Of a stretch of 64,000 bases of DNA, positions 12,454 through 22,830 are shown one piece after another (positions within the stretch are counted from its first letter, which is position 1; each line of letters begins with the position of its first letter). Source of the stretch: Stratiolaelaps scimitus (taxonomy: Eukaryota; Arthropoda; Arachnida; Mesostigmata; Laelapidae); contig JABWDB010000005.1 of the NCBI GenBank assembly GCA_019614645.1, forward strand, positions 10,076,001-10,140,000, in the 5' to 3' direction. Under the pieces are notes generated by a model. It was given only the letters and a program-made list of their open reading frames with translations, did no database searches and had not been told where the DNA came from. Position numbers and translations under genes: made by a program.

Positions 12454-12705
12454 ATGACTTGTGTATTATTGAGTAATCCATATGAGAGCGAAGAAAACCA
12501 AAGACACAGCGTTTTAATAAAACTCTGTTGTTATAAAGATTTTATATCATTTATACTCTTGCTCAATCCCGCCGATGTGTTAACCACTAATGTTTCGATT
12601 CCTCATAGCCCGATTTATGTTCTTAGCGACAGACAGTTTTGGTGTAATTATTATTATCTATTTATTCAAATACTACTTATCATCGAATCTGTGAGATTTT
12701 GTTAA
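12454..12705 (+). CDS. Small ORF, 83 codons, hydrophobic C-terminus
   Basis: An ATG with A at -3 opens an 83-codon frame in AT-rich DNA, where stop codons should be frequent. The C-terminal third is Tyr/Ile/Leu-rich and could be a membrane segment. Inside it, a branch-like CACTAATG and pyrimidines precede an AG at 12608-12609, so the 3' part could instead be an exon in the same frame. No family is recognised. Confidence 0.15.
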   Translation: MTCVLLSNPYESEENQRHSVLIKLCCYKDFISFILLLNPADVLTTNVSIPHSPIYVLSDRQFWCNYYYLFIQILLIIESVRFC

Positions 12706-12963
12706 TATTATTTGTAAAGCTGTACTTCTTCGCGGGACCGTGCAGCTACCTACATATATACATTTATCATAGATATAAGTAGTTTATCCTTTAGGCTGCC
12801 GGATCCAGGGTTCATGTCATTCCCATCATGAAGATATCACATTTGGTAAATATGGACACGTTTTCCATTTAAAACTGCGGTCATCCTAATACATTGGCTA
12901 ATGGACATAAATGTGCTGGGGTGGTATTAAAGGAGTCATTCTCATTCTGTCGTTTTTGGCCAG

Positions 12964-13049
12964 CGGGGAAAACGATGGCGCGATAGCGAAATTCCATTTT
13001 GTATCGTCTCCTCTCTCGGTCAGCTGGTGGTAACGATTTACCACCGTAG
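12964..13049 (+). CDS. Candidate internal exon
   Basis: A good acceptor (TTCTCATTCTGTCGTTTTTGG then CAG) opens an 86-base segment. One frame stays open, starts with basic residues (RGKRWRD) and ends hydrophobic, and the segment closes with TAG|GTAGGC, a moderate donor in phase 2. A second frame is also open for 23 codons, which weakens the case. The site sits at an AT-to-GC composition boundary. No homology was recognised. Confidence 0.18.
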
Positions 13050-13716
13050 GTAGGCTGGATGTTTGTGCAAGGTGCAACTGAACTGCTGAGAATGAAGGAC
13101 AGTCATGCAGAAGGTCACTTTGGTGGATGTGTTTTTTTGATATTTCTCTGCACTCGCAAACGAAGAAGTCAAATTCCTTCGCCTTCTCCCCTGCGGTCCG
13201 GGAATGGTGTGTGTCAAAACGTTGGATCTCTTTACTCGGTCAGTTCAGGAGGGATACTCTAGTGGATAGCTAGCTGAGCGAAGTCAGCCAAGCGGAGCCA
13301 GTCCAGTCATTTCTCTGCCGCCCCTTGTTGTTCGTAGCGGTCGAGATTGTTACAGTAGCCCTGTTGTAGCAGGAAATTGTAGCGAGTGAGTACTTGTCGT
13401 GGCTGCGGTACTGGCTGTGCCTAGGTAGATCGTCGAGGTCCCTCAAATACGATGCTGCGATAGCGGGGTCATCTTGTGCCTGCTAGAGAACGGTATGGCA
13501 ATGGCTCAGCCTATTCTAGGCTTCCTACGCCTCATGGCCTACTGGCGGGCGTCTCCATTGAGGATTGAGGCCACGGGTGGGACGAACGACACGCCAGTAG
13601 GAAAAGGGTGCCCGGGTGGGTGACAAAGCCTCAAGGCTTCCTTGGACCTGCACGGTGGCCTAGCTAGCAGTGACGAGGCCCTACGGAGCCGGCTGGGCGG
13701 AGCGCGACCACAACTT

Positions 13717-13728
13717 CCCCTTAAGGGG
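13717..13728. repeat. Perfect 12-base palindrome
   Basis: CCCCTTAAGGGG is self-complementary. A second short inverted repeat, AAGCCT-CA-AGGCTT, lies 80 bases upstream at 13626-13639. Both are within a GC-rich stretch with no gene call. Confidence 0.8.
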
Positions 13729-14033
13729 TATAGGAGGAGGGCGGTAAAGTGAATGGGGGTTACCGCGGCCGTCTTCACTACCGCTGAGGTGCCTGCGCTC
13801 CGCGGTGAGCAGAGCTACTTCCCCAGCGACTCACGCTGCTCCTTCTGCTGCTACAAACACCGTCCCCCTGCGAGAACCCTTCCCCCAAAACGACCAACCA
13901 ACGGCCGCCAGCCGTGAGGCTCGACCCTGTCTGGCCATGTGGCGGCCCCACGCAGGTTGTTACCGATTGCTGATGCTGTATGGATCTCTACGTATGGACC
14001 TCTATGTCCCGCTTGGTGGCTCGTCGCTACAGA

Positions 14034-14072
14034 CCCATACAGGACCTACCCCTATATAAGGGCCTGTATGGG
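14034..14072 (+). promoter_or_regulatory. TATA-box-like core inside a 10-bp inverted repeat
   Basis: CTATATAAGGG at 14052-14062 is a good TATA-box match. It sits between CCCATACAGG (14034-14043) and its exact reverse complement CCTGTATGGG (14063-14072). An inner CCCT/AGGG pair flanks ATATA and extends the stem next to the outer arm. A promoter would start transcription near 14080-14085. No strong initiator or first exon is visible there, so the promoter role is only suggested. Confidence 0.3.
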
Positions 14073-14840
14073 CCATCTACCTGCCCGTGCCCTTCTTCGA
14101 AGTCGGACCACCCACCCCCACCAAAACGACCACCCCAGGACGGTAGTGGTGGTAGTACTACCGTACGTCGCCGACTCCGGCGGCGGCAACACCGGCGGAG
14201 ATAGAGGAAGAGAGACCCGATGGGATGAGCGTTACGAGGGAAACTCTCTTCCGTTGTTCTCTCCTGGCCACCATGTGTTGCTCGAGGAAGCCTGGGGTGG
14301 GTAGACTTGGCGCACCGGAGTCCTTAGGGGAAGGGCCGTACGGGGCGGTGGCGGTCGGGCCAGTAAGGTAGAGCAGTCCTCTGTTATGTCGGCCGCGAGG
14401 AGAAGAACGCACGAGCGGGAGAAACCTTTGATGGGCCTCTGAGACACGATGGACCTACCATCTCTTCTCCAAGCGAAGACGACACGAGCAGAGCTAAGGT
14501 AAGGGAGGAGGCCTGTATGCGTCTAGTACTGAGCAGTTCGACCAGTCGAGTCGACCTGGAGACCGACCCGCGAACAACGGATGCTGCTGATGGCGTTGCT
14601 GATGATGGTAATGTCCTACAGAGAGACGCGCCGCAAAGAAGAAGTCGATTTGCCCTATCATACTAGGAATGACGTCGAAAGTGATTGCATGCTGTAGCTG
14701 CTGCTGCACCAGCGACAGCAGCAGAGGAACAAGCTCAGAGAAGCAACAACCTCACTGGTTGTGCTATTGTTCTTATTGAAGTAGTGTGGGGTTGGCTGGG
14801 GATCAGACCACGACGAGATGGATACTCAGAAAAGAACGGC

Positions 14841-14874
<34 letters not shown>
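14841..14874. repeat. Compound (AT)11-(AG)n microsatellite
   Basis: A 22-base AT run passes directly into AG units. A similar TA-then-GA arrangement lies near 15190-15236. Confidence 0.95.
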
Positions 14875-16379
14875 CGAGAGAAAGAGAAAGTAAATGTGTC
14901 AGGATTCATGCAAAGCCATACAGCTGATGATTCTGTCTGTCACACCTGCAAGCTTTATAGCAGAAACCACAGCGACCTTTTTGAACATTGCGTTTTTCTT
15001 CTATCTTGATTTTAATAGACACTTGACGAGAGAGAGCACACGGCGCATTGAGAAAACGTGAAGTAGAAGACGACGACTGTTGTTATTCTTGATATACCAT
15101 TAAATGCTTATTGGCGCCGCTTGCTAGTGAAGATCTGTCCGTGCCTGTCTGTGGCCTCTCTGTCTCTTCCTCACTCCTGCCCACAAGACGGTCATTTATA
15201 TAAAGACATATATTTATATAAGGAGAGAGAGAGAGAGCTGAGGGCTTTGTGTTGTGCGGATGTCTATACAGATGAAGAACGACACATTTACGAGTCTATC
15301 GACTGGTCGGTAGCGGGTTGTCTACTCGCTCCTCGTTGATGGGCAACAGGACGGGAGAGCCGTGGCAAGCCAGCGAGGCACGGACTCTTCGGCTTTCAAA
15401 GCAACACATCACATATTGCCATCTTGGTCGGGTGTTCGCGCATCACACAACTAACTATAGCCAGAGAGAAGGAGAGGACTCCTAGGGGGTTCTGCGCCTA
15501 AGACCACACGGCGTTTACAGCGTGGACAACAAGTTAAGGCCGTGGCCGACGGCCACGCTGTTTCTCGCCTCGTTTATGTCATCAGCCACAGCAGCGACTA
15601 CAAAAGTATCAACAACAAGCATGAACAACAGCCGAGCACCACATACGTCGACCCCATTTCCAGGACGCACGAAGCCGCCAGCATCGTGCTGTCGCCTGTT
15701 GGACTTACTTGCCTTTGCCGTGTCGCACTTCCTCGTTGTCGTTCGTCGCCTGTGAGCGTAGCGACCTCTCCAAATCCTTAGCAGTATGCAGCCCTCTGTG
15801 CCTAGTAGCTTATCCGTGTCTCAGCCAGCGCTTGCTCGCGATACTTGCCTTATTGGGCGACGGTACTATCAACATCAGAAGGAGGCTTGCACGTTTTGTT
15901 GCTGCTCCTTTTCTTAAACTCGAAAAAAAAGCCGGAGCGAACCAAGTGAGCTTCTTACGAAGAAAGCTGCTACCGCCGCCTCTGCTTTGCTGCCACTCAA
16001 CAAATGCCGTTCCGCTGTCGCTAGTCCCCTCCTCCAGATAACAGTTTCTTTTTGTGTCCTGCGCGAGCAGGCCATGCCCGCCTGTGCCTTCAAAAAGAAA
16101 AAGCTTTCGGACCACTTGCAAATACTGCAATACCGCCTGTAGCAGCAATGTTTACAACGTGTATACGACGCGGGCGATGCTGGAACGATGCTGACGGAGA
16201 TTTGGGGGCTGTGGAGGAAGGCAAGGGAAAACTTTCCTTCAGATTCGCCGAGTGTGGCTTAGAGGAGGTGAACGCGCCTCTCGTTGACACCCTGTCTAGT
16301 CTAGCTCATTTATGAGAACTACATAGAAGATCGCGCCTTGCTTCGCCTATCTGCCTGCCGGATGCCGCCACGGAAACTG

Positions 16380-16712
16380 CTAGCAACGAAGGGTGTAGAA
16401 TAGAGGTTCTTGATCTTCTCGTGTTTCGGAAACTATTTGCCATCCCCGACCCCCGTGTGAACTTGTTTGCCTCTCGATCGCTGCTGCTGCAGCAAGTTTT
16501 GCCAACGTCAGCTCATTTATGTATCGTGTGAATATAGCGTGACGATTTCCAAATGTATCATGCGGGGCGGTGTGATGAGCAGCTGCTGAGCTTGAAGTGG
16601 TGTTTCTGGAATTAAATAAGAAGGGTGTGTTCTTTGCGCAGGAATGGTCTAATCTAATTTGGGGATCAGTTATGATATCCACACTCCTTGGCGATAATTG
16701 CCTCAAAAACAT
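16380..16712 (-). CDS. ORF, 110 codons, unknown
   Basis: On the minus strand an ATG with G at -3 opens a 110-codon frame ending in TAG. The upstream frame stays open for six more codons. The peptide is mixed and fairly protein-like, with a short Ser/Ala/His-rich part near the middle, a five-Ala run, and a polar C-terminal half. No signal peptide, membrane segment or domain is seen. No AATAAA was seen just downstream. It lies at the edge of an AT-rich island that also carries two plus-strand candidates. Confidence 0.2.
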   Translation of the reverse strand: MFLRQLSPRSVDIITDPQIRLDHSCAKNTPFLFNSRNTTSSSAAAHHTAPHDTFGNRHAIFTRYINELTLAKLAAAAAIERQTSSHGGRGWQIVSETREDQEPLFYTLRC

Positions 16713-16911
16713 TGCTTCTGCTTGAGCCACGAGTAGTCACGGTGCGACCAGCAATTGGACGGGTATGAATGTGCCTTTCAGCAAACGAGAACTGACGTGA
16801 AGTGGAATACCATCTCGGTTACGCAGTACCAAGGACAGCATGACTTCTCCCTAAAACTTAACATTCCCTATCAAATTCTATTTGACCTGCTTCCAAGTAC
16901 TTATCGGCGAA

Positions 16912-17289
16912 ATGGCTCAAATTTCACCAAAATACAAATTATTGATGTTTGTGGTTGAAATGAAGACAATGTGTATGTTCGTAATGTGCAGTCAATCTTG
17001 GTTTCGCATCTCGACCGGCCTAAATGGATTCTCGCAGACTGGCCTATTTCTTCGATTGACTTCCGCTCTATTTTGCGCCGATTCTCTTACATTGCCTATT
17101 ATTCATGTGCACTCAAAACTCTTAAAAGTAGATACTCGAATTTGTCTGATTATTTTCACGTGGATTGTTGACGTTCCCACAAGAACTAGAAATTCGTTTC
17201 TTAATAGCGTTGCTCTCGAGACGTATAATTTCCAAATTCAGCCAAAATATTGGTTTTCGCCATTAGTTCGAAAACAGTGGGTCCTATGA
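16912..17289 (+). CDS. ORF, 125 codons, hydrophobic, unknown
   Basis: The ATG has purine at -3 and G at +4, a good initiation context, and opens 125 codons in DNA AT-rich enough to make this length unusual. The same frame extends about ten codons upstream. The peptide is Met/Phe/Leu/Ile-rich with possible short membrane segments, one near residues 10-25 and one around an ICLIIFTWIV stretch. A second frame over the same DNA (16755-17171) is also open except for one TGA at 16956. Either could be a decayed coding segment. No family is recognised. Confidence 0.2.
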   Translation: MAQISPKYKLLMFVVEMKTMCMFVMCSQSWFRISTGLNGFSQTGLFLRLTSALFCADSLTLPIIHVHSKLLKVDTRICLIIFTWIVDVPTRTRNSFLNSVALETYNFQIQPKYWFSPLVRKQWVL

Positions 17290-17428
17290 AGGTTTGGTCA
17301 ATGCAGAAGCTCCATTATATCTACCTATTCGCTGGGCTATCAATGGACACCAAAAATGGCGTGATTACTGTGACTACCGGAAGCAAACGTGTTACCGGTT
17401 AGGATGTTGTATAGAGGAGCTGACGCTG

Positions 17429-17447
17429 ATATATATATATATATATA
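17429..17447. repeat. Short (AT)n run
   Basis: About nine AT units, 64 bases before a longer TA tract. Confidence 0.9.
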
Positions 17448-17507
17448 CCTAAATCTAAACTAAACTTTTTCGGCCTAACTTTCAGCCAACATTTAAAGTC
17501 CATTGGG

Positions 17508-17510
<3 letters not shown>

Positions 17511-17555
<45 letters not shown>
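17511..17555. repeat. (AT)22 microsatellite
   Basis: A perfect 45-base AT tract between two candidate coding segments of the 16.4-17.9 kb island. Confidence 0.95.
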
Positions 17556-17557
<2 letters not shown>

Positions 17558-17685
17558 ACTATTATTTTAACTATCAGTATTTTTTAAATCAAATATTACC
17601 AACATGTTGTGGTCAAACACAGATGCATGATCGAACTGAGTAACTAGCCTCTTGTAGCATTTTACCCCTTGTATGCACCTCACAG

Positions 17686-17932
17686 GGAAGATATAGAACG
17701 GTGGAGCTGTCTTTTTAGATGTGCAGTTCCTTCAGCAATGCAACATTTTGGTCAAAACATATTATCGAAATGGTCCATGAGAAGAATATTTGAATACGGT
17801 TCCGCCCATTGTCTTCAAATCCTTGATGCTGCTTTCGAAGTGCCGTGCCACAGATACGACCCAACCGACGGTGGCCGTTCGTCAATCCAGCCCGCCTCAA
17901 TAAAACCCTTCAATAGACTTTCACTATTCTAA
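17686..17932 (+). CDS. Candidate terminal exon with poly(A) signal
   Basis: A pyrimidine-rich acceptor (TTTTACCCCTTGTATGCACCTCACAG) opens an 81-codon frame that enters in phase 2 and ends in TAA at 17930-17932. Ten bases later comes AATAAA (17942-17947). The peptide begins with an acidic/Trp motif (EDIERW), contains six Cys, and has ordinary composition throughout. No internal donor is convincing, which fits a last exon. The 3' untranslated region would be very short. It shares an island with the ORF at 16912. No family is recognised, and a minus-strand frame also crosses this DNA. Confidence 0.28.
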
Positions 17933-17941
17933 TCAGTGAAC

Positions 17942-17947
17942 AATAAA
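17942..17947 (+). terminator. AATAAA poly(A) signal
   Basis: A canonical hexamer ten bases after the TAA of the candidate terminal exon. A second AATAAA lies inside that exon near 17899. No clear GU-rich element follows. Confidence 0.3.
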
Positions 17948-18856
17948 TGGGCTTTAAGTGACGAAGGAATGGCCTCCAGATGACGCCGGAGCCGCTTCAG
18001 ATGAGCCAGGTATATTTATGCTGTACATTAAGTCTGAACCACGACACGGCGTGGTAAAGTGTTTGCTCCGTATGTATGTCCATGAATGTCCTCCGCTACG
18101 TGTAATCACGATACAAACATAGGCCGACACCTCTTCCATGCGTGCTCGGGGGCCAGAAGCGAAATCGCTGCTGTCTCCCTGCACGCATTGGCAAACACGT
18201 GGATACGCACACAGAAACGCATCTCGCATGCGTTCGCTCTCCCTTTCTCCCATAATCTCTCTCTCTCTCTCTGTCTGTGCCACACTGTGTACATCACTGT
18301 GTACCCATATACAACGATATGGCCGCACATCGAGCTGGACCGACGAGGTAGGTTGAATACCGTTGGGCCACTTCTTCTCGCTCGTACGTCCCTGAGGCGT
18401 CCGAAGGACCTCCATCGGTTTCATCGGTTCGCTGGCTGGGCTTGCCGGGTTTGCCGGGCTCCACGACGGATCTCTACTGAGCAGACACATCTTTCCGTGC
18501 TGCTGTTGCCGTAACGTTAGTGCCCTGCCGCCGTTTCCGCTCCCACTTCCAATCGGGGAAAACAGGTTCGGCATGGACGCTACAGCATTATACACTCAAC
18601 GAGCCACGCGCGACGAACTAGCTCCATCGTGGACGGATAAACGCGATGGGTGGAGGAGGTTTGAGAGTTCATTTCGGGGCTGGGGAGTAGTTTCGGAAGC
18701 CTCGTTCGCCGGCGGGTGGCTCGGCGGGTGCCTCGGCCGCCAATACATGTGTGGAAAATGATGTCGGCGTGCGTCACCATCATCACGCGCTGCATTGGAA
18801 TGTTACATCATTAATTAAGTACTAATATTTAAATTGCCTCAGGGGCATTGCGTTGA

Positions 18857-19250
18857 GTGGCCACCGGCAGCCGATGGCCGGTGATTGCCGAGTGGCGGCC
18901 GCTGCTTATAAAGGGGCCTGGAACGAAATGGGCCGAAATTAAGAGTAGAGGGACGGCGCCAGCTCTGGACCGAGTGAGGCAGATTGCTGAACAGACACAC
19001 ACACACTTATCAGAAGCGTATTGGAGGAGCATTGGGAACATGGGACAGGGTTCAAGATATAGAGAAATAAGTAAGAGTCAATACACGTATCTATGTAATG
19101 CCATTCATTGACTTAATTCATTGACTTTTGTTTTTTCCAAAAACAGTTTCCAGTAAACAAGTCACAGAAGCGCTGTCAACTATTCCACCCATCAAAAGGG
19201 CCAAACTCAACACTGCCATTGTGTTCTATGTTATCATGCTGCGCTTCTAA
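18857..19250 (+). CDS. Candidate two-exon small gene, intron 19071-19146
   Basis: Exon 1 runs to 19070 and ends in AA|GTAAGAG. The intron would be 76 bases, with an ACTTAAT branch-like site (19111-19117), a TTTTGTTTTTTCC tract and CAG at 19144-19146. Exon 2 (19147-19250) rejoins the frame as an ATT codon and ends in TAA. The best start is the ATG at 19040 (A at -3, G at +4), giving 44 residues with a hydrophobic C-terminal stretch. The frame is also open upstream to about 18857, so exon 1 could be longer and internal, entered after TTATCAG at 19012. A TATAAA lies at 18907-18912. A nearby second acceptor (TTTCCAG at 19153) gives a different 3' frame. A faint resemblance to an ATP synthase epsilon N-terminus was considered and not accepted. 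Confidence 0.3.
18907..18912 (+). promoter_or_regulatory. TATA-box-like site
   Basis: GCTTATAAAGGGG matches a TATA box. Transcription would start near 18935-18942, about 100 bases before the ATG at 19040. A short upstream reading frame (ATG at 18929) would lie at or before the start site. A GGC-rich hairpin (CACCGGC/GCCGGTG) lies just upstream. Confidence 0.25.
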
Positions 19251-19679
19251 TAGGATACACATTAGACTACACCGGTCTATTAATCATTTCAGCTTTTGCT
19301 TCGTTTACAAAACGCCGCTGACTTAACAGAAAATACATCGTTTGATTTTAGCGATAAGCGCTGATGCCACCAATCGCCGTTTGGGTAATGCCGCTACTAC
19401 GGCAGTTGAACGGAGCAGAGAACTAGAGCAAGCAGGCAGACATGCCGTTCGTGGTCTATGGCCACATAGAAAATGCCGTTGCCGGCTGCAGGCGATGCAT
19501 CGAACCCGCTATCTCTGTCGTTGGCGCGGCCGCCGCTGCCGCTACCGCCGCCACCGCAACCGCTGCTACGACCACTACTCATCTTGCTACTTGCTTCCTA
19601 TGTCAGTGTTGTCTTCGCCTTGTTGGGCAGTAACGGTCGAGGCCTCCGAAGGTCTGGCCGGCATAACCTGCCGATTGTC

Positions 19680-20495
19680 CTAAAACCCCGGCGCTTCGCC
19701 TCCGCGCTCGCTCGGCCGTTGCCAAAGTGGTACGGCCACTGCATCCACCGCCGGGCCAGATATCCGTTGAGGTGTATACACGTAGCAGTCAGCACCCTTT
19801 AGTTCTGCTGGTCGGGCCAGCAGCATCTCCCCGTAGATAGGCCACTCGTGCGGGTTACCGGCTGCCGATGAGAGAAACGTACCAATAGCAGAAGCGCTGG
19901 CCGCGGGTCGTCCCCGCACAGCCAGCCACAACTCGAGCGGCGGTCTGTAGGCAGGCGAGCAGGCGCCTCCTGGCGCGGCACAAGTTCTGGTTTTTATCCG
20001 GAGTACGATGAGAGGAGGAACTTCGACGACCAGCAGCGGTGAGCGGCTGGCGGCAACTGGTGAGCACCCGCTATTGCTGCTGGGTACAAGGTCGGTACGG
20101 GTGCGAGCGGATAGAGGCTGATCTGAGCCACGGCAGGATGAGGCGGGACCTTGGGAGACTACCACCCTGGGAGCGGCAGGCACGTTCCCGAGCGAGCCCG
20201 GAGTCGGCGGATGACTCCTCCGCTCTCGGCCCCTTGCTTCGTTGGTTGGTTCGTCTGAGCGCAACGACGGCCTGTCGGGTAGAACCGGCACGTCAGGCCG
20301 GACGGGTCGGGCCGGCCCTGCCAGGCCCGGCTTGGGTTCGCTGCAAACGGGGGGTGCATGCGGCAAGCGAGGGATATCTAGTGCGGCGGCGGCTTCGGCG
20401 GCGGCGACGGCGTACCTAGAGGATAGCGATAGGGGTTTGATTTGGCCTGTGTTCCGCTGTGATGCGTTCGGGAGAGGCGGCAAGCAAACTGGCAA
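19680..20495 (-). CDS. Longest ORF, low-complexity, probably not a gene
   Basis: 271 codons from ATG to stop on the minus strand. The composition is Pro, Ala, Arg and Ser with short runs of Ala; there is no signal peptide, membrane segment or motif. The length is explained by high GC content, because plus-strand frames at 20039-20419 and 20242-20535 and two other minus frames are open over the same region. A disordered-protein exon cannot be excluded. Confidence 0.1.
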   Translation of the reverse strand: MPVCLPPLPNASQRNTGQIKPLSLSSRYAVAAAEAAAALDIPRLPHAPPVCSEPKPGLAGPARPVRPDVPVLPDRPSLRSDEPTNEARGRERRSHPPTPGSLGNVPAAPRVVVSQGPASSCRGSDQPLSARTRTDLVPSSNSGCSPVAASRSPLLVVEVPPLIVLRIKTRTCAAPGGACSPAYRPPLELWLAVRGRPAASASAIGTFLSSAAGNPHEWPIYGEMLLARPAELKGADCYVYTPQRISGPAVDAVAVPLWQRPSERGGEAPGF

Positions 20496-20831
20496 GCAAG
20501 TGAGCGTCTATGTGTGTGTGTGTGTAGGAAAGTAGTGAGCTTCCTGGCCGGCTGCTCTGCCGACTGCAACCCCGCTTGTCTGTGGGAGTGATCCTTGCCT
20601 CGGCCGTCGGCCCGAGCTCAGTCTCTCAGCCTTAGCTGCTCCAGCTAGCTAGTGCGCCCTCAACGTTCAACGCTAGGCGGGCACTCCCCCAGGGATTCGT
20701 ATCGGCCTCGACACACTTCCCTGCAACACTGCCGTCGCTGGCAGTTGAACAGCCGCCGATGCGACCATTGCGCCCCCTTTCAGTGCCCCCACTATACTAT
20801 CACCGCCGCGCCCCACACTCCATCCCACGCG

Positions 20832-20927
20832 GTGCGGTACCGCTATGGCACCGCCTGTGATAAAGTCTTACGTACAGCACGCTACGTACGCTGGCCACAC
20901 GGCACAGTCGCAGCCTCGTGCGGTACC
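20832..20927. repeat. Direct repeats of GTGCGGTACC
   Basis: GTGCGGTACC occurs at 20832-20841, where it is part of the palindrome GCGGTACCGC, and again at 20918-20927. TACGTAC also occurs twice between them. This is a cluster of GGTAC-type words with no gene call. Confidence 0.6.
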
Positions 20928-21750
20928 ATCAGTGACGGTACTGACGGTGCAGTCTGCCTCTGGTGGGTGGTGGGTGGCAGCCAGCTGGCTAAATAGATAG
21001 AATGAGTAGTGCACCAGCAGGGCACCGAAGGATCGAGCGAACGAACTCTCCCTTCCAGTGAGGTCTAGGTCGGCCCCCACTTTGACTCATTGTCCCCATC
21101 TGTTCCCTTTGTCTACCCAACAACCATCCGCCCACTTTCAACATTCCAGTTTCTCCACCCGCGGCTCTCTCTTTCTCTCTGTCTATTTCGCTCTTTATTT
21201 CACGCTGTCTTTCTCTCTCTCTCTCTCTGGTGCCGGTATCCACTGCTAACCCCTGTGGCCCCCATATCGATTCCCGTCTGCCTACTGTTCCGTACCACCG
21301 TACCGTGGTGGTGGTGGTCCCAGCGGTGAGAGCGGGTGGCAAGGCCGCCCGATGATGTTCGCCGGCGGTTCATCATGAGTCGCGCGCTTTCTGCAGGCCT
21401 GGCTCCCCCCCCCCGCCGTTCGCGACCCCTCGCGGATTCAAACTGGCCCGCTTACTGTTCGTAGTTCCGTTCCCGCCTGCTCCCGCTATTCCCGTCGACG
21501 GGGCTCGGGTCGCCGGGGTCGACGTCAGCGTCGACGCCGGCGCATGGCTCCGCTGCTACGCGAACGAATCCCTTTGCCTGCTCGCCCACTTGTGACCGTT
21601 GAGCATCCGACCAGTGCGGCGCATCCTTCGCATCGCTACGCGTTCTTCTCCCAAATCTCCCCTCGACGCAACTTCCCTTCCGACTCCCCCAGTTAGCCCT
21701 TGGCGGGCGGAGAGAAGCGGCCCTCCGGCCGGCCATACGAAGCAACGAAC

Positions 21751-21768
21751 GACCGACCGACCGACCGA
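21751..21768. repeat. (GACC)4 tetranucleotide repeat
   Basis: Four GACC units plus GA. A longer relative lies at 35921-35942, and related GGTC runs lie near 5045. Confidence 0.9.
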
Positions 21769-22707
21769 AGCGGCAGTGGCACCGCACCACTCCGCTGAAC
21801 GCAGTGATGCCTCTTGTCGCAAGCCGCTACCCTTCGGAAAAACAAGGGGGCTGGCTGCAGCAGGGCAACCAGAAGCGGCAACCGGACAGAGAACGAACGG
21901 CGGAGGCAACAGAACAGCCGTAGCAGCAGCAGCAGCAACAGCAACGAAGTGTTCAGGCGATGAGGCAGCATTGATGCACAGTGAGCAGCTGGCGGCAGCA
22001 GCAGCAGCAGCTTGGCTGCTGACAACACCTAGCTAACGCAACTACACTCGCGTGGCGTTCGGGGGCGAGAACGGGGTGGAACAAGTTTCGTCCCAAAATA
22101 TCATTGAAAAACATCCGCGTGCCGCGTCGACACCGACGTCGGTGGTTCGGCCGGTGCGACTCTAGCGACGAATGCGTTTATTATCCGACACGAGGGCGGG
22201 ACGCGCAGATGCCGAGCTTCTCGAGACCGTCACTGAGCACCCCCCCCCTCCGCCCCCCCGACTCTCCACTAACCCCTGCCCCTTATACCGGGCCGTGTTA
22301 CCGAAGGAGAATTAGATCACTCTTCGTTAGCTGGGTTCCCTGCCTGCCGCGTGTCTCACAGACAACGGCCGCTTGGCTGCGACTGCTGCTGCTGCTGCTG
22401 TGGGAAAGTACCACCACGAACAGCGACTGTGGAGTTTACTAGGGGCAGGAAGAGCTGGCTGTTCCCTGTATATCGGCGAATGTTAGTTCTCTGGCAGACA
22501 GAGACGAACACCTAGAAACGTACGTCACAAAGTGTTGTCAAAATTGTCATGGCGGAGATAACGAACTGATGAAGGGGAACCTAAAAGGACAGCAGAGACT
22601 GAGCGATGTAGAGAGGGATACAGCATTGCCCGCCTTCGTATGCAGGCCGCGATATTGTTCTAGGTACATATTGATAGGTGCATATGACGTTATTGTGCTC
22701 CTCGCAG

Positions 22708-22830
22708 GTTAGGACAGCTAGGCTACAACCAACACTAGTACAGGCGCAGTGTGATTTACTACTGTACTTCTCGGTTCGTGCCGCCTTCGACTTGATCCGA
22801 ATATCGGTCATCTCGAACGAGCCTTTTTAA
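22708..22830 (+). CDS. Weak terminal-exon candidate
   Basis: The acceptor TATTGTGCTCCTCGCAG opens 40 codons that end in TAA. The peptide is Leu/Val/Ser-rich with ordinary composition. A 76-codon minus-strand frame (22581-22811) covers the same bases and looks equally protein-like, so the call is weak. No AATAAA was found just downstream. Confidence 0.1.
   Translation, partial: VRTARLQPTLVQAQCDLLLYFSVRAAFDLIRISVISNEPF

Larger units (their letters stand above)
13050..16375. other. GC-rich block with palindromes; no supported gene
   Basis: This block carries many short frames on both strands, but no splice-flanked frame stands out. It does contain several palindromes (13626, 13717 and 14034), a TA/GA compound repeat at 14841, and an AG repeat near 15221. 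A CTAAG|GTAAGG donor-like site lies at 14497-14504 with no convincing upstream exon. On the minus strand a GTAAGTCC donor-like site lies at 15709-15702. Confidence 0.45.
19380..22480. other. CpG-dense block with the longest open frame
   Basis: This is one of the most CpG-dense parts of the window. The longest frame in the window (19680-20495, minus, 271 codons) lies here, but it is Pro/Ala/Arg/Ser-rich and lacks domains. Three other frames cross the same bases, as expected when GC content suppresses stop codons. GTGCGGTACC repeats occur near 20832 and 20918, and GACC repeats at 21751. I read it as non-coding or 5'-flanking DNA and not as a gene. Confidence 0.4.

Noticed and set aside
16755..17171. 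TGA recoded as an amino acid (one TGA in a long frame here and near 58633)
   Set aside because: Two cases in 64 kb are expected by chance and by antisense shadowing. Other frames end normally at TGA.
18990..19250. ATP synthase epsilon subunit from an AYWR...G...RY..I...AL pattern
   Set aside because: Only a few scattered positions agree, conserved residues of the family are missing, and two insertions are needed.
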